From Cyanobium sp. PLM2.Bin73 (GTDB lineage Bacteria > Cyanobacteriota > Cyanobacteriia > PCC-6307 > Cyanobiaceae), in contig REEV01000098.1 in the NCBI GenBank assembly GCA_007694915.1, positions 1 to 64,000 on the forward strand: a DNA stretch of 64,000 nt, written 5' to 3'. Shown piece by piece: positions 34,057-42,762 of the stretch. A program made the translations under genes and the position numbers. Below the pieces are notes generated by a model. The model was not told the DNA's origin. It searched no databases and was given only the letters and a program-made list of their open reading frames with translations. Numbering within the stretch: the first letter of the stretch is position 1; each line of letters opens with the position of its first letter.

Positions 34057-34707
34057 ATGACTGTTCCGGTTCCCGCTGACCCCAATGTGGCCGCCTTCGG
34101 GGCCAGCTTCACGGCCATCACCCTGGCGGAGCTGGGGGACAAAACCTTCTTCATGGCGCTGATCCTGGCCACCCGTCACCGGGGCCGGTATGTGTTCGTC
34201 GGTGCCTTTGCCGCCCTCGCGGCTGTCACGCTGATTTCTCTGGGCGTGGGCTATGGCCTGCGGGAACTGTTGCCGACTGCTGTGCTGCCTTGGCTGGCGG
34301 CGGGCCTGTTCACAGCCTTTGGCCTCAAGTTGCTCATCGATGCCCAGCACATGGGCGCCGATGCCGACGAGGAGGAACGGCAAGCCCAGCAGGCGATTGA
34401 GGATGCCGAGCGCCGTCGCCCCATCACCAGGCCCTGGGCCGTGGTCTGGGAGGCCTTTGCCCTGGTGTTCATCGCCGAGCTTGGCGATCGCACCCAGCTC
34501 GCCACGATCTTTCTGGCCACCGCGCCGGCCTTCACCTTCGCAGGCCTGCTCGCAGGCACCCTGGCAGGCCGCGGCCTGCTGACCGGGGTGGCCGTGGGCT
34601 CGGGCAAATGGATCGGCCAGCGCATCAATGAGCGCCTGCTCTACCGGCTCAGCGGCGGCCTTTTCATTGCCTTCGGGCTGTTGTCCCTACAACAGGCACT
34701 GGGCTGA
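34057..34707 (+). CDS. TMEM165/GDT1 (UPF0016) family cation transporter, Mnx-like
   Basis: This 216-residue protein has two homologous three-helix halves, each with the family motif: TLAELGDKTFFMALILATRH and FIAELGDRTQLATIFLAT. A charged loop (QHMGADADEEERQAQQAIEDAERRRP) joins the halves. In cyanobacteria Mnx of this family exports Mn2+ from the cytosol to the thylakoid lumen. ATG at 34057 avoids overlap with mgtE. Pairing with MgtE and a nearby MgtC suggests a divalent-metal locus. Confidence 0.88.
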   Translation: MTVPVPADPNVAAFGASFTAITLAELGDKTFFMALILATRHRGRYVFVGAFAALAAVTLISLGVGYGLRELLPTAVLPWLAAGLFTAFGLKLLIDAQHMGADADEEERQAQQAIEDAERRRPITRPWAVVWEAFALVFIAELGDRTQLATIFLATAPAFTFAGLLAGTLAGRGLLTGVAVGSGKWIGQRINERLLYRLSGGLFIAFGLLSLQQALG

Positions 34708-34720
34708 GTCCTCCCCTGCC

Positions 34721-34871
34721 ATGGCTCCGGTGCGTCCCTACCAACCCTCCCTGCTGCGCGTTCTGCATGGAGCGATGGTGCTGCTGGCTCAGCTGTGAGG
34801 TGGCGCCGCCCTGGCGGCCGGTGCTGGTGGACGACCAGGGCTGCGGCCGCTGGCGTCAGACCTCACCCTGA
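34721..34871 (+). pseudogene. Cytochrome b561-type gene remnant
   Basis: A 25-codon frame reads MAPVRPYQPSLLRVLHGAMVLLAQL then stops. PYQPSLLRxLHG is the usual N-terminus of cyanobacterial di-heme cytochrome b/b6-domain membrane proteins, in which the His is a heme ligand. Shifting by one base continues VLVDDQGCGRWRQTSP, which resembles the following VYDQxDGRWGR segment. The gene then ends against frp. This looks like a frame-shifted, truncated fragment; chance similarity over so short a stretch cannot be excluded. Confidence 0.4.
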
Positions 34872-35297
34872 TCAGAACTTGGAGAGGGCGGCGATCTTGG
34901 CCAGCTTGACCGCATCGAGGCCCTCCAGCTCATCCAGCGACAGCAGCTCGTCGCGCACCAGGCCGGCGAACACGATCAGCAGGCCCTCGAGCCGGAAATC
35001 GAAGCGCCCCTCAATGGCGTAGCGCTGGGTGCTCAGGTAGTCGTGCAGCACCCACACGCTCTCCACGCTGTCGAGACCACTGGAGTGGACCTGGACCGTT
35101 TCCACCAGGGAGCGGATGGCGCGTTGCTGGGCGCGGTCGAAGGCACAGCGGGCGACGATCCGCTCGGCTTCGCTCCAGCCAGCATCGGAAGCCTGGGACG
35201 GTTTGGGAGCGTTGCTCGGCTCCATGGCGTGGCTCGCGCCGTGCCCTGCCTGGGACGCCGGTGCTGGGTTGGACGACGTCTCGGCTGCCTGGGCCAC
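34872..35297 (-). CDS. frp: Fluorescence recovery protein
   Basis: This 141-residue protein has a polar, Ala/Ser-rich N-terminal extension of about 40 residues and then the FRP domain: WSEAERIVARCAFDRAQQRAIRSLVETVQ, VWVLHDYLSTQRYAIEGRFDFR, LLIVFAGLVRDELLSLDELEGLDAVKLAKIAALSKF. FRP speeds relaxation of the red OCP form and restores antenna capacity. Position downstream of ocp and the ketolase supports the call. A later start at MEPSNAPKP would remove most of the extension. It lies 48 bp after crtW. Confidence 0.85.
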   Translation of the reverse strand: MAQAAETSSNPAPASQAGHGASHAMEPSNAPKPSQASDAGWSEAERIVARCAFDRAQQRAIRSLVETVQVHSSGLDSVESVWVLHDYLSTQRYAIEGRFDFRLEGLLIVFAGLVRDELLSLDELEGLDAVKLAKIAALSKF

Positions 35298-35345
35298 GGG
35301 CGGGAGTGGGGGTTTGCTGACCTTTCGAACTTATCGCCTGTGCGC

Positions 35346-36071
35346 TCAGGCCGCGAGCCCGGACTGCTGGCGCAGGCGCCGGTGGCAGGCCGGCAGCTCG
35401 TACCAGGGCAGGGAGGGATGGCTGTGGTGCTCCACGTGGTAGCCGAAGTGGTAGCAGGCCAGTAGTGAAAGGGGTTCGGGCCAGGCCAGGGTGATGGCGC
35501 CGTGGGGCGAGGCCTGGGCCCGGCCGCGGTGGGGCAGGTAGGTGCCGAACAGGAACAGCTGCAGGGAGCTGAGGGCCAGGGGCAGAGTGCAGAAGCTGAA
35601 CACCACCTGCAGTCCATGGCCGTGGAGGGCACCGGCCGCCAGGGCAGCGCCACCCCACAGTGCCACCAGCACGGTGAGGGAGGTGAGGCTGAGGTAGCCC
35701 CCCAGGAAGCGCACGAACCAGCCCACGATGCCGGGCTGACGGGGGGCGTGAAAATCGGGATCGCGGCTGCTGCCGGGCCCGCGGTGGTGCAGCAGGTGGT
35801 TGCGGCGGCAGAGGGCGTAGGGCAGGCAGGCGTAGAGCGTCAAGGCCACCCGGCCGACGCGGTCGTTGAGGCGCTGACTGGCGGGCACCACCGAGCGGTG
35901 CATGGCGTCGTGACCGACGATGAACAGGCCAGTCTGCAGCAGGGTGCGCAGGAGTACCGCCGGCAGCCAGGCCACCGGCGGCAGGGAGGGGCCGAACGCC
36001 AGCAGCAGCACCAGACTGAGGCACCAGCCGCCGATCAGGGCGAGAGCGACGGTGGTGCCCCGGGTGATCAC
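35346..36071 (-). CDS. crtW: Beta-carotene ketolase, CrtW type
   Basis: This 241-residue membrane di-iron enzyme has His motifs HDAMH, HLLHH and HVEHH, in the order and spacing of CrtW ketolases; DPDFHAP and GTYLPHRG are also typical. It would add the 4-keto groups needed for the echinenone/canthaxanthin bound by OCP. It starts at GTG overlapping the ocp stop as GTGA, so expression is coupled. Desaturase-like beta-carotene hydroxylase is the alternative but fits less well. Confidence 0.88.
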   Translation of the reverse strand: MITRGTTVALALIGGWCLSLVLLLAFGPSLPPVAWLPAVLLRTLLQTGLFIVGHDAMHRSVVPASQRLNDRVGRVALTLYACLPYALCRRNHLLHHRGPGSSRDPDFHAPRQPGIVGWFVRFLGGYLSLTSLTVLVALWGGAALAAGALHGHGLQVVFSFCTLPLALSSLQLFLFGTYLPHRGRAQASPHGAITLAWPEPLSLLACYHFGYHVEHHSHPSLPWYELPACHRRLRQQSGLAA

Positions 36072-37021
36072 TTGCCGAGCTTCAGCAGTTCTTCGGGGGA
36101 CGCCAGCAGGTCGATGGCCACGAAGTAGATCTTGTTGTCGGGATCGAGCAGGAAACGCCAGGCCACGTTCATGCCTACGCCGGCGCCGAACCAGGGGGTC
36201 TGCACCTTGCCGGTGACCTTGATCTGGTTGAAGCCGCCGTCCGCGGGTTCGCTGTAGCCCCGTTCGGGCAGCAGTTTGAGGTTCTGGCACTCCTCACGGA
36301 AGAAGCGCATGATCGCCTCGGTGCCCACGATCGGCTGCTTGAACGGGGGCTGTAGGGCGCCATCGGGCAGGAACAGCTGGATCAGCTGGTCGAAGTCGTT
36401 GGCGTTGAGCAGCTCCATGTAGGAAATCACCGTGGGATTGAGCACCCCTTCGATGAACACCTTGGTGCGCTGGTCCTCGGCCACAGGCACCTCCACCGGC
36501 TCCATCATCCGCTGGCCCTCGCCCTTGCCGGGATCGAAGCCCATATCCACCACGAAGTTGCGCAGCACGGTGATCTGCTGGCCCGCCTCCAGGCCCCGCA
36601 GGCTGGCCAACACCGAAGCGGCGTTGGCGGAGAGCTGGTAGCCGGCGGGAATCGGGGCCACGATCCCCTCATCCATCCAGTCGCCGAGCTTGTACCAGAA
36701 GCCCAGCTTGATGTTCACCGACCAGAAGGCGTAGGTGCGGCCGATCTCGGTGTCGACACGGTTGGCCAGATCGCACATCACCTGGCTCTGCTGGGTGAAG
36801 TCCATCGCCTTGATCTGGTTCAGCACCGGCTCGGCGAACTGCATCCGGGCCGCCCCCGGGGCCGCGATCGTGATCGTCTTGCCCATCTCCAGATAGGCGT
36901 ACCAGATCAGGGCCAGCTGATCTTCGGCGTTGAGCAGCCTGTAGCGGGCGGTGAGGGCGGGAACCGCATCGGCCGAGAGCGTTTCCGGAAAAATCTTGGT
37001 GGCCTTATCCAGCGTGAACAT
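36068..37021 (-). CDS. ocp: Orange carotenoid protein
   Basis: This 317-residue protein, the standard OCP length, has an N-terminal helical carotenoid-binding domain (MFTLDKATKIFPETLSADAVPA ... YRLLNAEDQLALIWYAYLEMG ... GRTYAFWSVNIKLGFWYKLGDWM). A linker is followed by an NTF2-like C-terminal domain (GVLNPTVISYMELLNANDFDQLIQLF ... AWRFLLDPDNKIYFVAIDLLASPEELLKLGK). The carotenoid-contacting Tyr and Trp residues seem present. Blue-green light activates it to quench phycobilisomes. Its promoter must lie in the 37-bp gap or in the ligase 3' end. Confidence 0.97.
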   Translation of the reverse strand: MFTLDKATKIFPETLSADAVPALTARYRLLNAEDQLALIWYAYLEMGKTITIAAPGAARMQFAEPVLNQIKAMDFTQQSQVMCDLANRVDTEIGRTYAFWSVNIKLGFWYKLGDWMDEGIVAPIPAGYQLSANAASVLASLRGLEAGQQITVLRNFVVDMGFDPGKGEGQRMMEPVEVPVAEDQRTKVFIEGVLNPTVISYMELLNANDFDQLIQLFLPDGALQPPFKQPIVGTEAIMRFFREECQNLKLLPERGYSEPADGGFNQIKVTGKVQTPWFGAGVGMNVAWRFLLDPDNKIYFVAIDLLASPEELLKLGK

Positions 37022-37058
37022 GGGGCGGGTCTCCGGGGAGCAGGGGTCCACCCCAAAA

Positions 37059-38801
37059 TTAGGTGCTGCATCCCCCACCCGACTGGTGCGGTGACCCGCC
37101 CTGGGTAGGCGGTAACAGGGCCAGGGCGCTGGCGAGGGTGTCGGCCTCGCCGGCGGGCTTGTCGCGGCGCCAGCGGGCGATGCGGGGAAAGCGCACGGCG
37201 ATGCCGCTCTTGTGGCGGCTGGAGCGCTGCAGCCCCTCGAAGGCCAGCTCGAACACGTGCAGGGGCTGCACCGCCCGCACCGGCCCGAAGCGCTCGGTGG
37301 TGTGGCTGCGGATCCAGCGGTCGAGTTCGGCGATCTCGCCGTCATCGAGGCCGGAATAGGCCTTGGCGAAGCTCACCAGCTGGCCCTCGGCGTTCCAGAG
37401 CCCGAAGGTGTAGTCGGTGAACAGGTTGGCCCGACGGCCGCTGCCGGCCTGGGCGTAGAGCAGCACGGCATCGAGGCGGAAGGGGTCGAGCTTGTGCTTC
37501 CACCAGTGGCCCCGCCGCCGGCCGGCCAGGTAGGGGGAGTGGGCGGCCTTGAGCATCAGGCCCTCGGCACCGGCCGCGCGGGCCTGCTCACGGCGGTTCT
37601 CCAGCTGATCCCAGGCCTGCAGGGGCAGCAGCGGGGAGAGGCGCAGGCGCCCGGCTGCGGGGGCCTGGGCCGCCTGCGGGAGCCCCTGGATCAGCTCCTC
37701 CAGGGCGGCCCGGCGCTGGCCCAGGGGCCAGGGGCGCCGGTCGTCGCCCCCCCATTCGAGCAGGTCGTAGACCAGGAACACCACCGGGCACTCGGCCAGC
37801 AGCCGGCGGCCCGGGGCCTTGCGGCCCAGCCGGCGCTGCAGCTGGGCGAAGGGGGCCGGCCGCTCGCTGCCCTCGGGCCACACGATCAGCTCGCCGTCGA
37901 GCACGGTGCCGTCGGCCAGTCCGGCCGCCGCCGCGATCAGCTCCGGGAAGGCGTGGTTGATCAGCTCCTCGCCGCGGCTCCAGAGGAAGGCCTCGCCGCC
38001 GCGGCGGATCAGCTGGCCGCGGATGCCGTCCCACTTCCATTCGCACAGCCAGTCGCCGGCGCTGCCGGGCAGGGGCGTCGCTCCCCCCTCGGCGGGCGGC
38101 AGCGGCGAGGCCAGAAAGAAGGGATAGGGCCGGCTGGGCGCCGCCTCCTCTGCGCCGGCCGGGGCGATCAGCTGGCGGTAGGCCTGGGCGGAGGGCTGGA
38201 AGCCCCCCATCAGCCGGTGGGCCAGCAGGGGCTCCTCCACAGCGCTGAGCTGGGCCAGGGCCCGGATCACCAGCCCCTGGGCCACGCCCACGCGGAAGCC
38301 GCCTGTGAGCAGCTTGTTCACCACCAGCAGGGCGGTGGGGTCGAGGCCGCTCCAGAGCTCCCGCACCCGCCGGGCCTGGGGCTCGGGCTCGAGGGCGGCC
38401 GCCGCGGGCAGCAGCTCCCCCATCCAGGCGTGCAGGGGCCGGTCGTGCTCAGGGGCGGAGTGGCCGCTCGCGTGGGTCTGCTGCTGCCAGAGCAGGGCGA
38501 TGGTTTCGGCCGTGTCGCCCACGTGGGCGTAGCAGTCGTCGAACAGCCACTCCGGCAGCGGTGAGCCCTCCAGGCAGATCTGGCGCAGACGGCGGCCGGT
38601 GATCAGGCGCCGGCGCTGTTTGCCCAGCAGCACCTGCAGGGCCCAGGCGGCATCGGCGGGTTCGGCGCCCTCGAAGTAGTCCACCAGCGCCTCCACCCGC
38701 TCCCGGGTGCCGCGGCTGCGGTCCAGCTGTTCCACCAGCTGCACGAACGCGGCCAGCCCGGCCCTTGTCGTCTGGCTCAGCGCCGGCTCAGCTGCCGTCA
38801 T
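37059..38801 (-). CDS. ATP-dependent DNA ligase, ligase-associated DNA damage response type
   Basis: This 580-residue enzyme has an N-terminal DNA-binding helical domain (AFVQLVEQLDRSRGTRERVEALVDYF), the nucleotidyltransferase motif I CEWKWDGIRGQ with the adenylated Lys, LDGELIVWPEG (motif III), LVYDLLEW, LMLKAAHSPYLAGRRRGHWWKHKL (motifs IV-V), and an OB-fold tail with KSGIAVRFPRIARWRRDKP. This matches ligases of the exonuclease-ligase-helicase-PdeM set, sometimes called cisplatin damage response ligase. The other genes of the set are dispersed on both sides. The replicative NAD-ligase would be elsewhere. Confidence 0.9.
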   Translation of the reverse strand: MTAAEPALSQTTRAGLAAFVQLVEQLDRSRGTRERVEALVDYFEGAEPADAAWALQVLLGKQRRRLITGRRLRQICLEGSPLPEWLFDDCYAHVGDTAETIALLWQQQTHASGHSAPEHDRPLHAWMGELLPAAAALEPEPQARRVRELWSGLDPTALLVVNKLLTGGFRVGVAQGLVIRALAQLSAVEEPLLAHRLMGGFQPSAQAYRQLIAPAGAEEAAPSRPYPFFLASPLPPAEGGATPLPGSAGDWLCEWKWDGIRGQLIRRGGEAFLWSRGEELINHAFPELIAAAAGLADGTVLDGELIVWPEGSERPAPFAQLQRRLGRKAPGRRLLAECPVVFLVYDLLEWGGDDRRPWPLGQRRAALEELIQGLPQAAQAPAAGRLRLSPLLPLQAWDQLENRREQARAAGAEGLMLKAAHSPYLAGRRRGHWWKHKLDPFRLDAVLLYAQAGSGRRANLFTDYTFGLWNAEGQLVSFAKAYSGLDDGEIAELDRWIRSHTTERFGPVRAVQPLHVFELAFEGLQRSSRHKSGIAVRFPRIARWRRDKPAGEADTLASALALLPPTQGGSPHQSGGGCST

Positions 38802-39073
38802 GGGTGGCGAGGGCGGCAGCGCTGGTCTTTGATGGTGACAGCGAACGAACTCGCAGGAGGGTTGATTGTATGTTAGGATATGTGAACAAATGATTAATGA
38901 AGATGAACTATGCCCTCCTGGCTACAGCAAACTCCCGCGGCTGATCGCTCCGCCTCCTGGACGCTCACCTGGGTGATCGCCGCATTCCTCACCATTCACA
39001 GCGGTGCGCTGCCACCCCGTCGTGCCAGCCTGTTGCGCGCCATGCCGCTGCGCTCCAGGTTGCTGCCGCCGGA
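38802..39073 (+). other. AT-rich intergenic patch with a strong Shine-Dalgarno and short frames
   Basis: The segment 38862-38915 is much more AT-rich than its surroundings. AGGAGG at 38855 sits 9 bp before ATG 38870, which opens only seven codons (MLGYVNK). Its stop overlaps ATG 38890, which opens 28 codons (MINEDELCPPGYSK...). A third frame, 38910-39098 (62 codons, WTLTWVIAAFLTIHSGAL), overlaps both. None resembles a known protein. The pattern suggests a decayed small gene, perhaps from a toxin-antitoxin or mobile element, or a leader for gltS-side antisense transcription. Confidence 0.3.
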
Positions 39074-40447
39074 TCATGGCGAGCCATCGCCGGCCTGAGA
39101 CCGGGGCAGCAGCCGCAGCCCCACCACCAGCCAGCCCAGGGTGAGCGCCAGGCAGAGCGCAGTCCAGCGCCCCAGCCCAAGGCTGGCCACCGCCAGCGGG
39201 GAAAACGCGGTGACCAGTCCCCCGCCGAGGAAGGGCTCGAACAGCAGCTGCTTGAACGAGAACGCCTCCAGCACCTGGCTGCGGCCCATCGGGTCAGCCA
39301 TGCGCAGCAGCAGCAGCCCGTTGGCCGTGGTGCCGGTGGCCTGGCCGAAATCGGCGATGCCGCGCTCGAACCAGGCGTCGGGGAACAGCCGCGGCGCCAG
39401 CACCAGCACCATCAGCACGTTCCAGACCAGACCCACCACCGCCAGCACCGTGAATGGCAGCAGGTTGTCGGCCAGCAGGGGCAGATTGAGACTGGCCATG
39501 GCGGCGGTGATCAGCACGTCCATCGACAGGGAGGCGATGCTGGCCTGATCGCTGGCTGAGGCCAGAAACGGCTGGTCGAGCGTCTGCAGCAGCAGCTGCA
39601 CCAGCAGCCCGCCCACCATCGCCAGGGGGAACACCGGCACGGCCTCGAACAGCGGCGAGATCTGCACCAGGATCTGCTTGATCACGGCGCCCACCCCCAC
39701 CGCCACTCCCGCCAGTGTGAGGTTGAGGGTGAGCACGTCGAGGCTGATGACCTGTTCGGGCGGAATCAGGCCGGCGGCCCGCTCGCCCGCCAGCCGGCCC
39801 TTGGCGCCGAAGCTGCCCTTGCGGCCACCCACCAGGGCGGCGGGGCTGCGGTGCCGTTGGCGCAGCAGCCAGCTGCGCGCCTGGCCGTAGAGCACCAGGG
39901 CGGTGCCGAGCAGCACCGAGGCCATCACGCCCACGGTGGCCATCGCCAGGGCCAGGGCCCGCCCGGCGGGAAACCCCAGCTCCGTGTAGGTGCGGCCCAG
40001 ACCGGCCGCCGTGCCGTGGCCGCCCTCGAAGCCCACCTCCACCAGGGTTGCCATCAGTGGGTGGCTGCCCAGCAAGGGCCGCAGCAGCACCAGCACCACC
40101 ACCCCGGCCACCAGGTACTGGCCGAAGCCGATCACCATCGAGAAGGCGGTCTGGTGGGCGGCCCGCTGCCACAGCCGTTGGGGGCTGGGCAGCCGCTGGC
40201 CCAGAAACAGGGTGGCGAACACCAGGGCGATCAGGGCCGCCGGTGCCTGCGACCACACCTCCACCACCGGGTCGCTCACCAGCTGCACAGGCCCGTAGGG
40301 GCCGATCGCCAGCCCCAGCAGCCCGGCGATCAGCGCCTCCGGCAGTCCCAGCTGGCGCAGCACTGTCACCCGCCGGCGCAGCACCAGGGCGATCAGCAGC
40401 AGCAGGCTGAGCACCGAGAAGGCGATCAGCACGTCGTAGACCTGCAT
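39074..40447 (-). CDS. gltS: Sodium/glutamate symporter, GltS family
   Basis: This 457-residue membrane protein has two inverted halves. Hallmarks include the start YDVLIAFSVLSLLLLIALVLR, VGFEGGHGTAAGLGRTYTELGF in half one, and GIADFGQATGTTANGLLLLRMADP in half two. The GHGTA/GTA-type reentrant loops are typical of GltS. The central loop RSPAALVGGRKGSFGAKGRLAGERAA is longer and basic. It imports glutamate with Na+. It starts 2 bp after the polyketide synthase stop. The ORF-track entry from 41191 is extended falsely. Confidence 0.88.
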   Translation of the reverse strand: MQVYDVLIAFSVLSLLLLIALVLRRRVTVLRQLGLPEALIAGLLGLAIGPYGPVQLVSDPVVEVWSQAPAALIALVFATLFLGQRLPSPQRLWQRAAHQTAFSMVIGFGQYLVAGVVVLVLLRPLLGSHPLMATLVEVGFEGGHGTAAGLGRTYTELGFPAGRALALAMATVGVMASVLLGTALVLYGQARSWLLRQRHRSPAALVGGRKGSFGAKGRLAGERAAGLIPPEQVISLDVLTLNLTLAGVAVGVGAVIKQILVQISPLFEAVPVFPLAMVGGLLVQLLLQTLDQPFLASASDQASIASLSMDVLITAAMASLNLPLLADNLLPFTVLAVVGLVWNVLMVLVLAPRLFPDAWFERGIADFGQATGTTANGLLLLRMADPMGRSQVLEAFSFKQLLFEPFLGGGLVTAFSPLAVASLGLGRWTALCLALTLGWLVVGLRLLPRSQAGDGSP

Positions 40448-40449
40448 GG

Positions 40450-41547
40450 TCAGCGCTCCAAGGTGTCCAGTAAGGCGGCCTCCACCGTGAGGCCGGGCCC
40501 GAAGGCCAGGGCCAGCCAGGGTCCGGGGGCCCTCGCGCGGCGCATCCGCTCGAGGATGAACAGGATCGTGGCCGACGACATGTTGCCGTGGTCGCGCAGC
40601 ACGGTTTCGGACACGGCGATCTGCTGCGGCGCCAGCCCCAGGGCCTCGGCACTGGCCTGCAGGATGCGCGGGCCGCCTGGGTGCAGGGCCCAGGCGCCGA
40701 TGGCCTCGATTGTCAGGCCCTGGCGGCCCAACCAGCCCTCCAGCCAGGGGCGCAGGTGCGCTCCCACCGCCGCCGGCACCAGGGGCGAGAGGCCCATGGC
40801 GAAGCCGTGGTCGCCGATCGTCCACGACATCAGCTCCGCCGTGTCCGGGATCACGGTGGAGCCGGAGGCCAGAGCCCGCAATCCCGGGGTATGGGGCGGC
40901 TCGCTGGCTGCGGTGGCCACCAGGGCGGCGGCCCCATCGGCGAACAGGGCGTTGGCCACCACCTTCTCGGGATCCCAGCCGTAGTGCAGGTGCAGGCTGC
41001 AGAGCTCCAGCGAACAGAGCAGCACGCAGGCCCTGGGGTCGGCCTCCACGAAGGCCCGTGCTACCCGCAGGCCATTGAGGGAGCCGTGGCAGCCCATGAA
41101 GCCCACCTGGGTGCGCTCCACGTCGGGGTGGAGGGGCAGCTGGGCGATCAGTTCCAGGTCGAATCCCGGGGCCTGGAAGCCCGTGCAGCACACGGTCACC
41201 AGATGGGTGACGCGCTCCGCCGGCACTCCGGCGTCCGCCAGGGCCCGCCGCGCCGCCGCCAGGGCCAGGGGCCCGGCATGGCGGGAGAAGCGCTGCATGC
41301 GCTCGGCGGTGGAGGGATTGCGCTCGCCGTAGAAGGGCAGCCGGGCGGCGATCGGGCGTTCGCTTTCGCCGCTCTCCAGCAGCACGCTGTGGCGGGTGTG
41401 CACCCGCGTGCGCCGCTGGATGCGCTCCAGCAGGGCCAACCGCTCCGGGCTGTCGGCGATCAGGTGCCGGCCGAGGGCGACGGCGTCGTTCTGGTCGGCC
41501 CTGTGGGCGGGAACAGCGGTGCCGATGCCGCGGATGCTCAGCGGCAT
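40450..41547 (-). CDS. Type III polyketide synthase (chalcone/stilbene synthase-like)
   Basis: This 365-residue thiolase-fold enzyme has the catalytic triad visible: Cys in VGFMGCHGSLNGLRVA, His in ALHPGGPRIL and Asn in RDHGNMSSATILFIL. The GFGPGLTVE-type C-terminal loop appears as AFGPGLTVEAALL. Such enzymes condense malonyl-CoA on acyl starters to alkylpyrones or alkylresorcinols. The next two upstream genes, a flavin reductase and a methyltransferase, form a known type of tailoring cassette. The start overlaps the reductase stop by 10 bp. Confidence 0.9.
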   Translation of the reverse strand: MPLSIRGIGTAVPAHRADQNDAVALGRHLIADSPERLALLERIQRRTRVHTRHSVLLESGESERPIAARLPFYGERNPSTAERMQRFSRHAGPLALAAARRALADAGVPAERVTHLVTVCCTGFQAPGFDLELIAQLPLHPDVERTQVGFMGCHGSLNGLRVARAFVEADPRACVLLCSLELCSLHLHYGWDPEKVVANALFADGAAALVATAASEPPHTPGLRALASGSTVIPDTAELMSWTIGDHGFAMGLSPLVPAAVGAHLRPWLEGWLGRQGLTIEAIGAWALHPGGPRILQASAEALGLAPQQIAVSETVLRDHGNMSSATILFILERMRRARAPGPWLALAFGPGLTVEAALLDTLER

Positions 41548-42761
41548 GGCACTGGTCCGTACACGGGTGAGGGGGCGCCAGCGATGGCGGGCGGGTGGTT
41601 GAGCTGGCGGATCAGCCGGCGGGGCAGTGGCGGCACCCTCCTGGCCAGCTGGAACAGGGCGGCGGCGGCGACCGGCTGACGCAGCAGGGCGGCCACGCCG
41701 CGGCAGAGCCGCTGCCGCCGGCCGACCTGCCGCTGCAGGGTGCGGATCCACTGGCGCTCGAGGGCCGGCTGCCAGGCCCGCACGCCCGCCAGCACCAGGG
41801 GGGTGGCGGCGGCGGCGGCGGTGAGGGCCCAGCCCATGCCCTCGCCCGTGAACGGCTCCACGTAGCCGGCCGCATCGCCCAGCACCAGGAAGCGCTCCCC
41901 GGCCAGGGGCGTGGCCCGGCGGGTGAGGGCCGGGGTGCACTGCCAGCGGGCGGCGGCCAGAGCGGGCGGCACAGGGAAGCCGGCCTGCTCCAGCACCCGG
42001 GCGGCGCCGGCGGCGGGGCCGCCGGCCTCGGTCAGGAGGGGCCGATCGAAGGCGGCGGCCAGATCGAGGCGGCCGTCCTCCAGCCGCACCAGCCCCACGT
42101 AACCCCGGCGGCCCACGGCCATGTGGATGCAGCCCGGGGTATAGCCGCCGGTGCCGGCCGGCAGCACGCAGCCGGCCCCCACCCGGGAGCGGGGCTGGAT
42201 GTGCACGCCGGCGCCCGGCTCGTCCTCGAGGCAGCGGTGGGCCAGGCCGGCGGCCACCAACACCACGGCGGCCCGCACCGCGGTTTCACCTCCTGCGCCG
42301 GGCGGCCGGCCGCCACCCGGGCGCAGGTGCACCGTGCGCCCACGGGCATCCGCCGCCCCCAGCCGGGCGCTGGTGTGGGGCCGGAAGCTGGCACCGGCGG
42401 CGATCGCCGCCTGCACCAGCGCCTGATCGAAGCGCTCCCGCGACAGGGCCCGGCCATCGGGCAGCGGGAAGCTGGCCTGGCGGCCCCCCAGCCCCACGCG
42501 GATCTGATTGAGGGGCACGCCCCCCTGGCCGTCGATCAGCCCGCCCAGCCCCACGGCGGCGAGCACCGAGCAGGCCTGCCCGTTGAGGCAGCAGCCGCAC
42601 ACCTTCCAGCGCGGGAAGCGGCGCTTCTCCACCAGCAGCACGCGCAGCCCCCGGCGAGCCAGATCGAAGGCGGCCAGGGCCCCGGCGGGTCCTGCACCCA
42701 CAACCACCACATCCCAGTCGCGGTCTGGGGCAGGGTTGGCGGCGCTTGGGCTGGAACCCAT
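41538..42761 (-). CDS. FAD-dependent oxidoreductase, geranylgeranyl reductase-like
   Basis: This 407-residue flavoprotein begins with WDVVVVGAGPAGALAAFDLARRGLRVLLVEKRRFPRWKVCGCCLNG, the FAD motif plus the C-G-C loop seen in polyketide-cassette reductases. The second FAD motif is FLVLGDAAGYVEPFTGEGMGWALTAA. It probably reduces or oxidises the polyketide product. The ATG at 42761 directly follows the methyltransferase gene (1 bp gap). Confidence 0.83.
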   Translation of the reverse strand: MGSSPSAANPAPDRDWDVVVVGAGPAGALAAFDLARRGLRVLLVEKRRFPRWKVCGCCLNGQACSVLAAVGLGGLIDGQGGVPLNQIRVGLGGRQASFPLPDGRALSRERFDQALVQAAIAAGASFRPHTSARLGAADARGRTVHLRPGGGRPPGAGGETAVRAAVVLVAAGLAHRCLEDEPGAGVHIQPRSRVGAGCVLPAGTGGYTPGCIHMAVGRRGYVGLVRLEDGRLDLAAAFDRPLLTEAGGPAAGAARVLEQAGFPVPPALAAARWQCTPALTRRATPLAGERFLVLGDAAGYVEPFTGEGMGWALTAAAAATPLVLAGVRAWQPALERQWIRTLQRQVGRRQRLCRGVAALLRQPVAAAALFQLARRVPPLPRRLIRQLNHPPAIAGAPSPVYGPVPCR

Positions 42762-42762
42762 C

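Noticed and set aside
34795-35022. 75-codon plus-strand ORF between the GDT1 gene and frp
   Set aside because: Its 3' half is antisense to frp and the 5' part overlaps the cytochrome b remnant in a third frame; no protein-like features.
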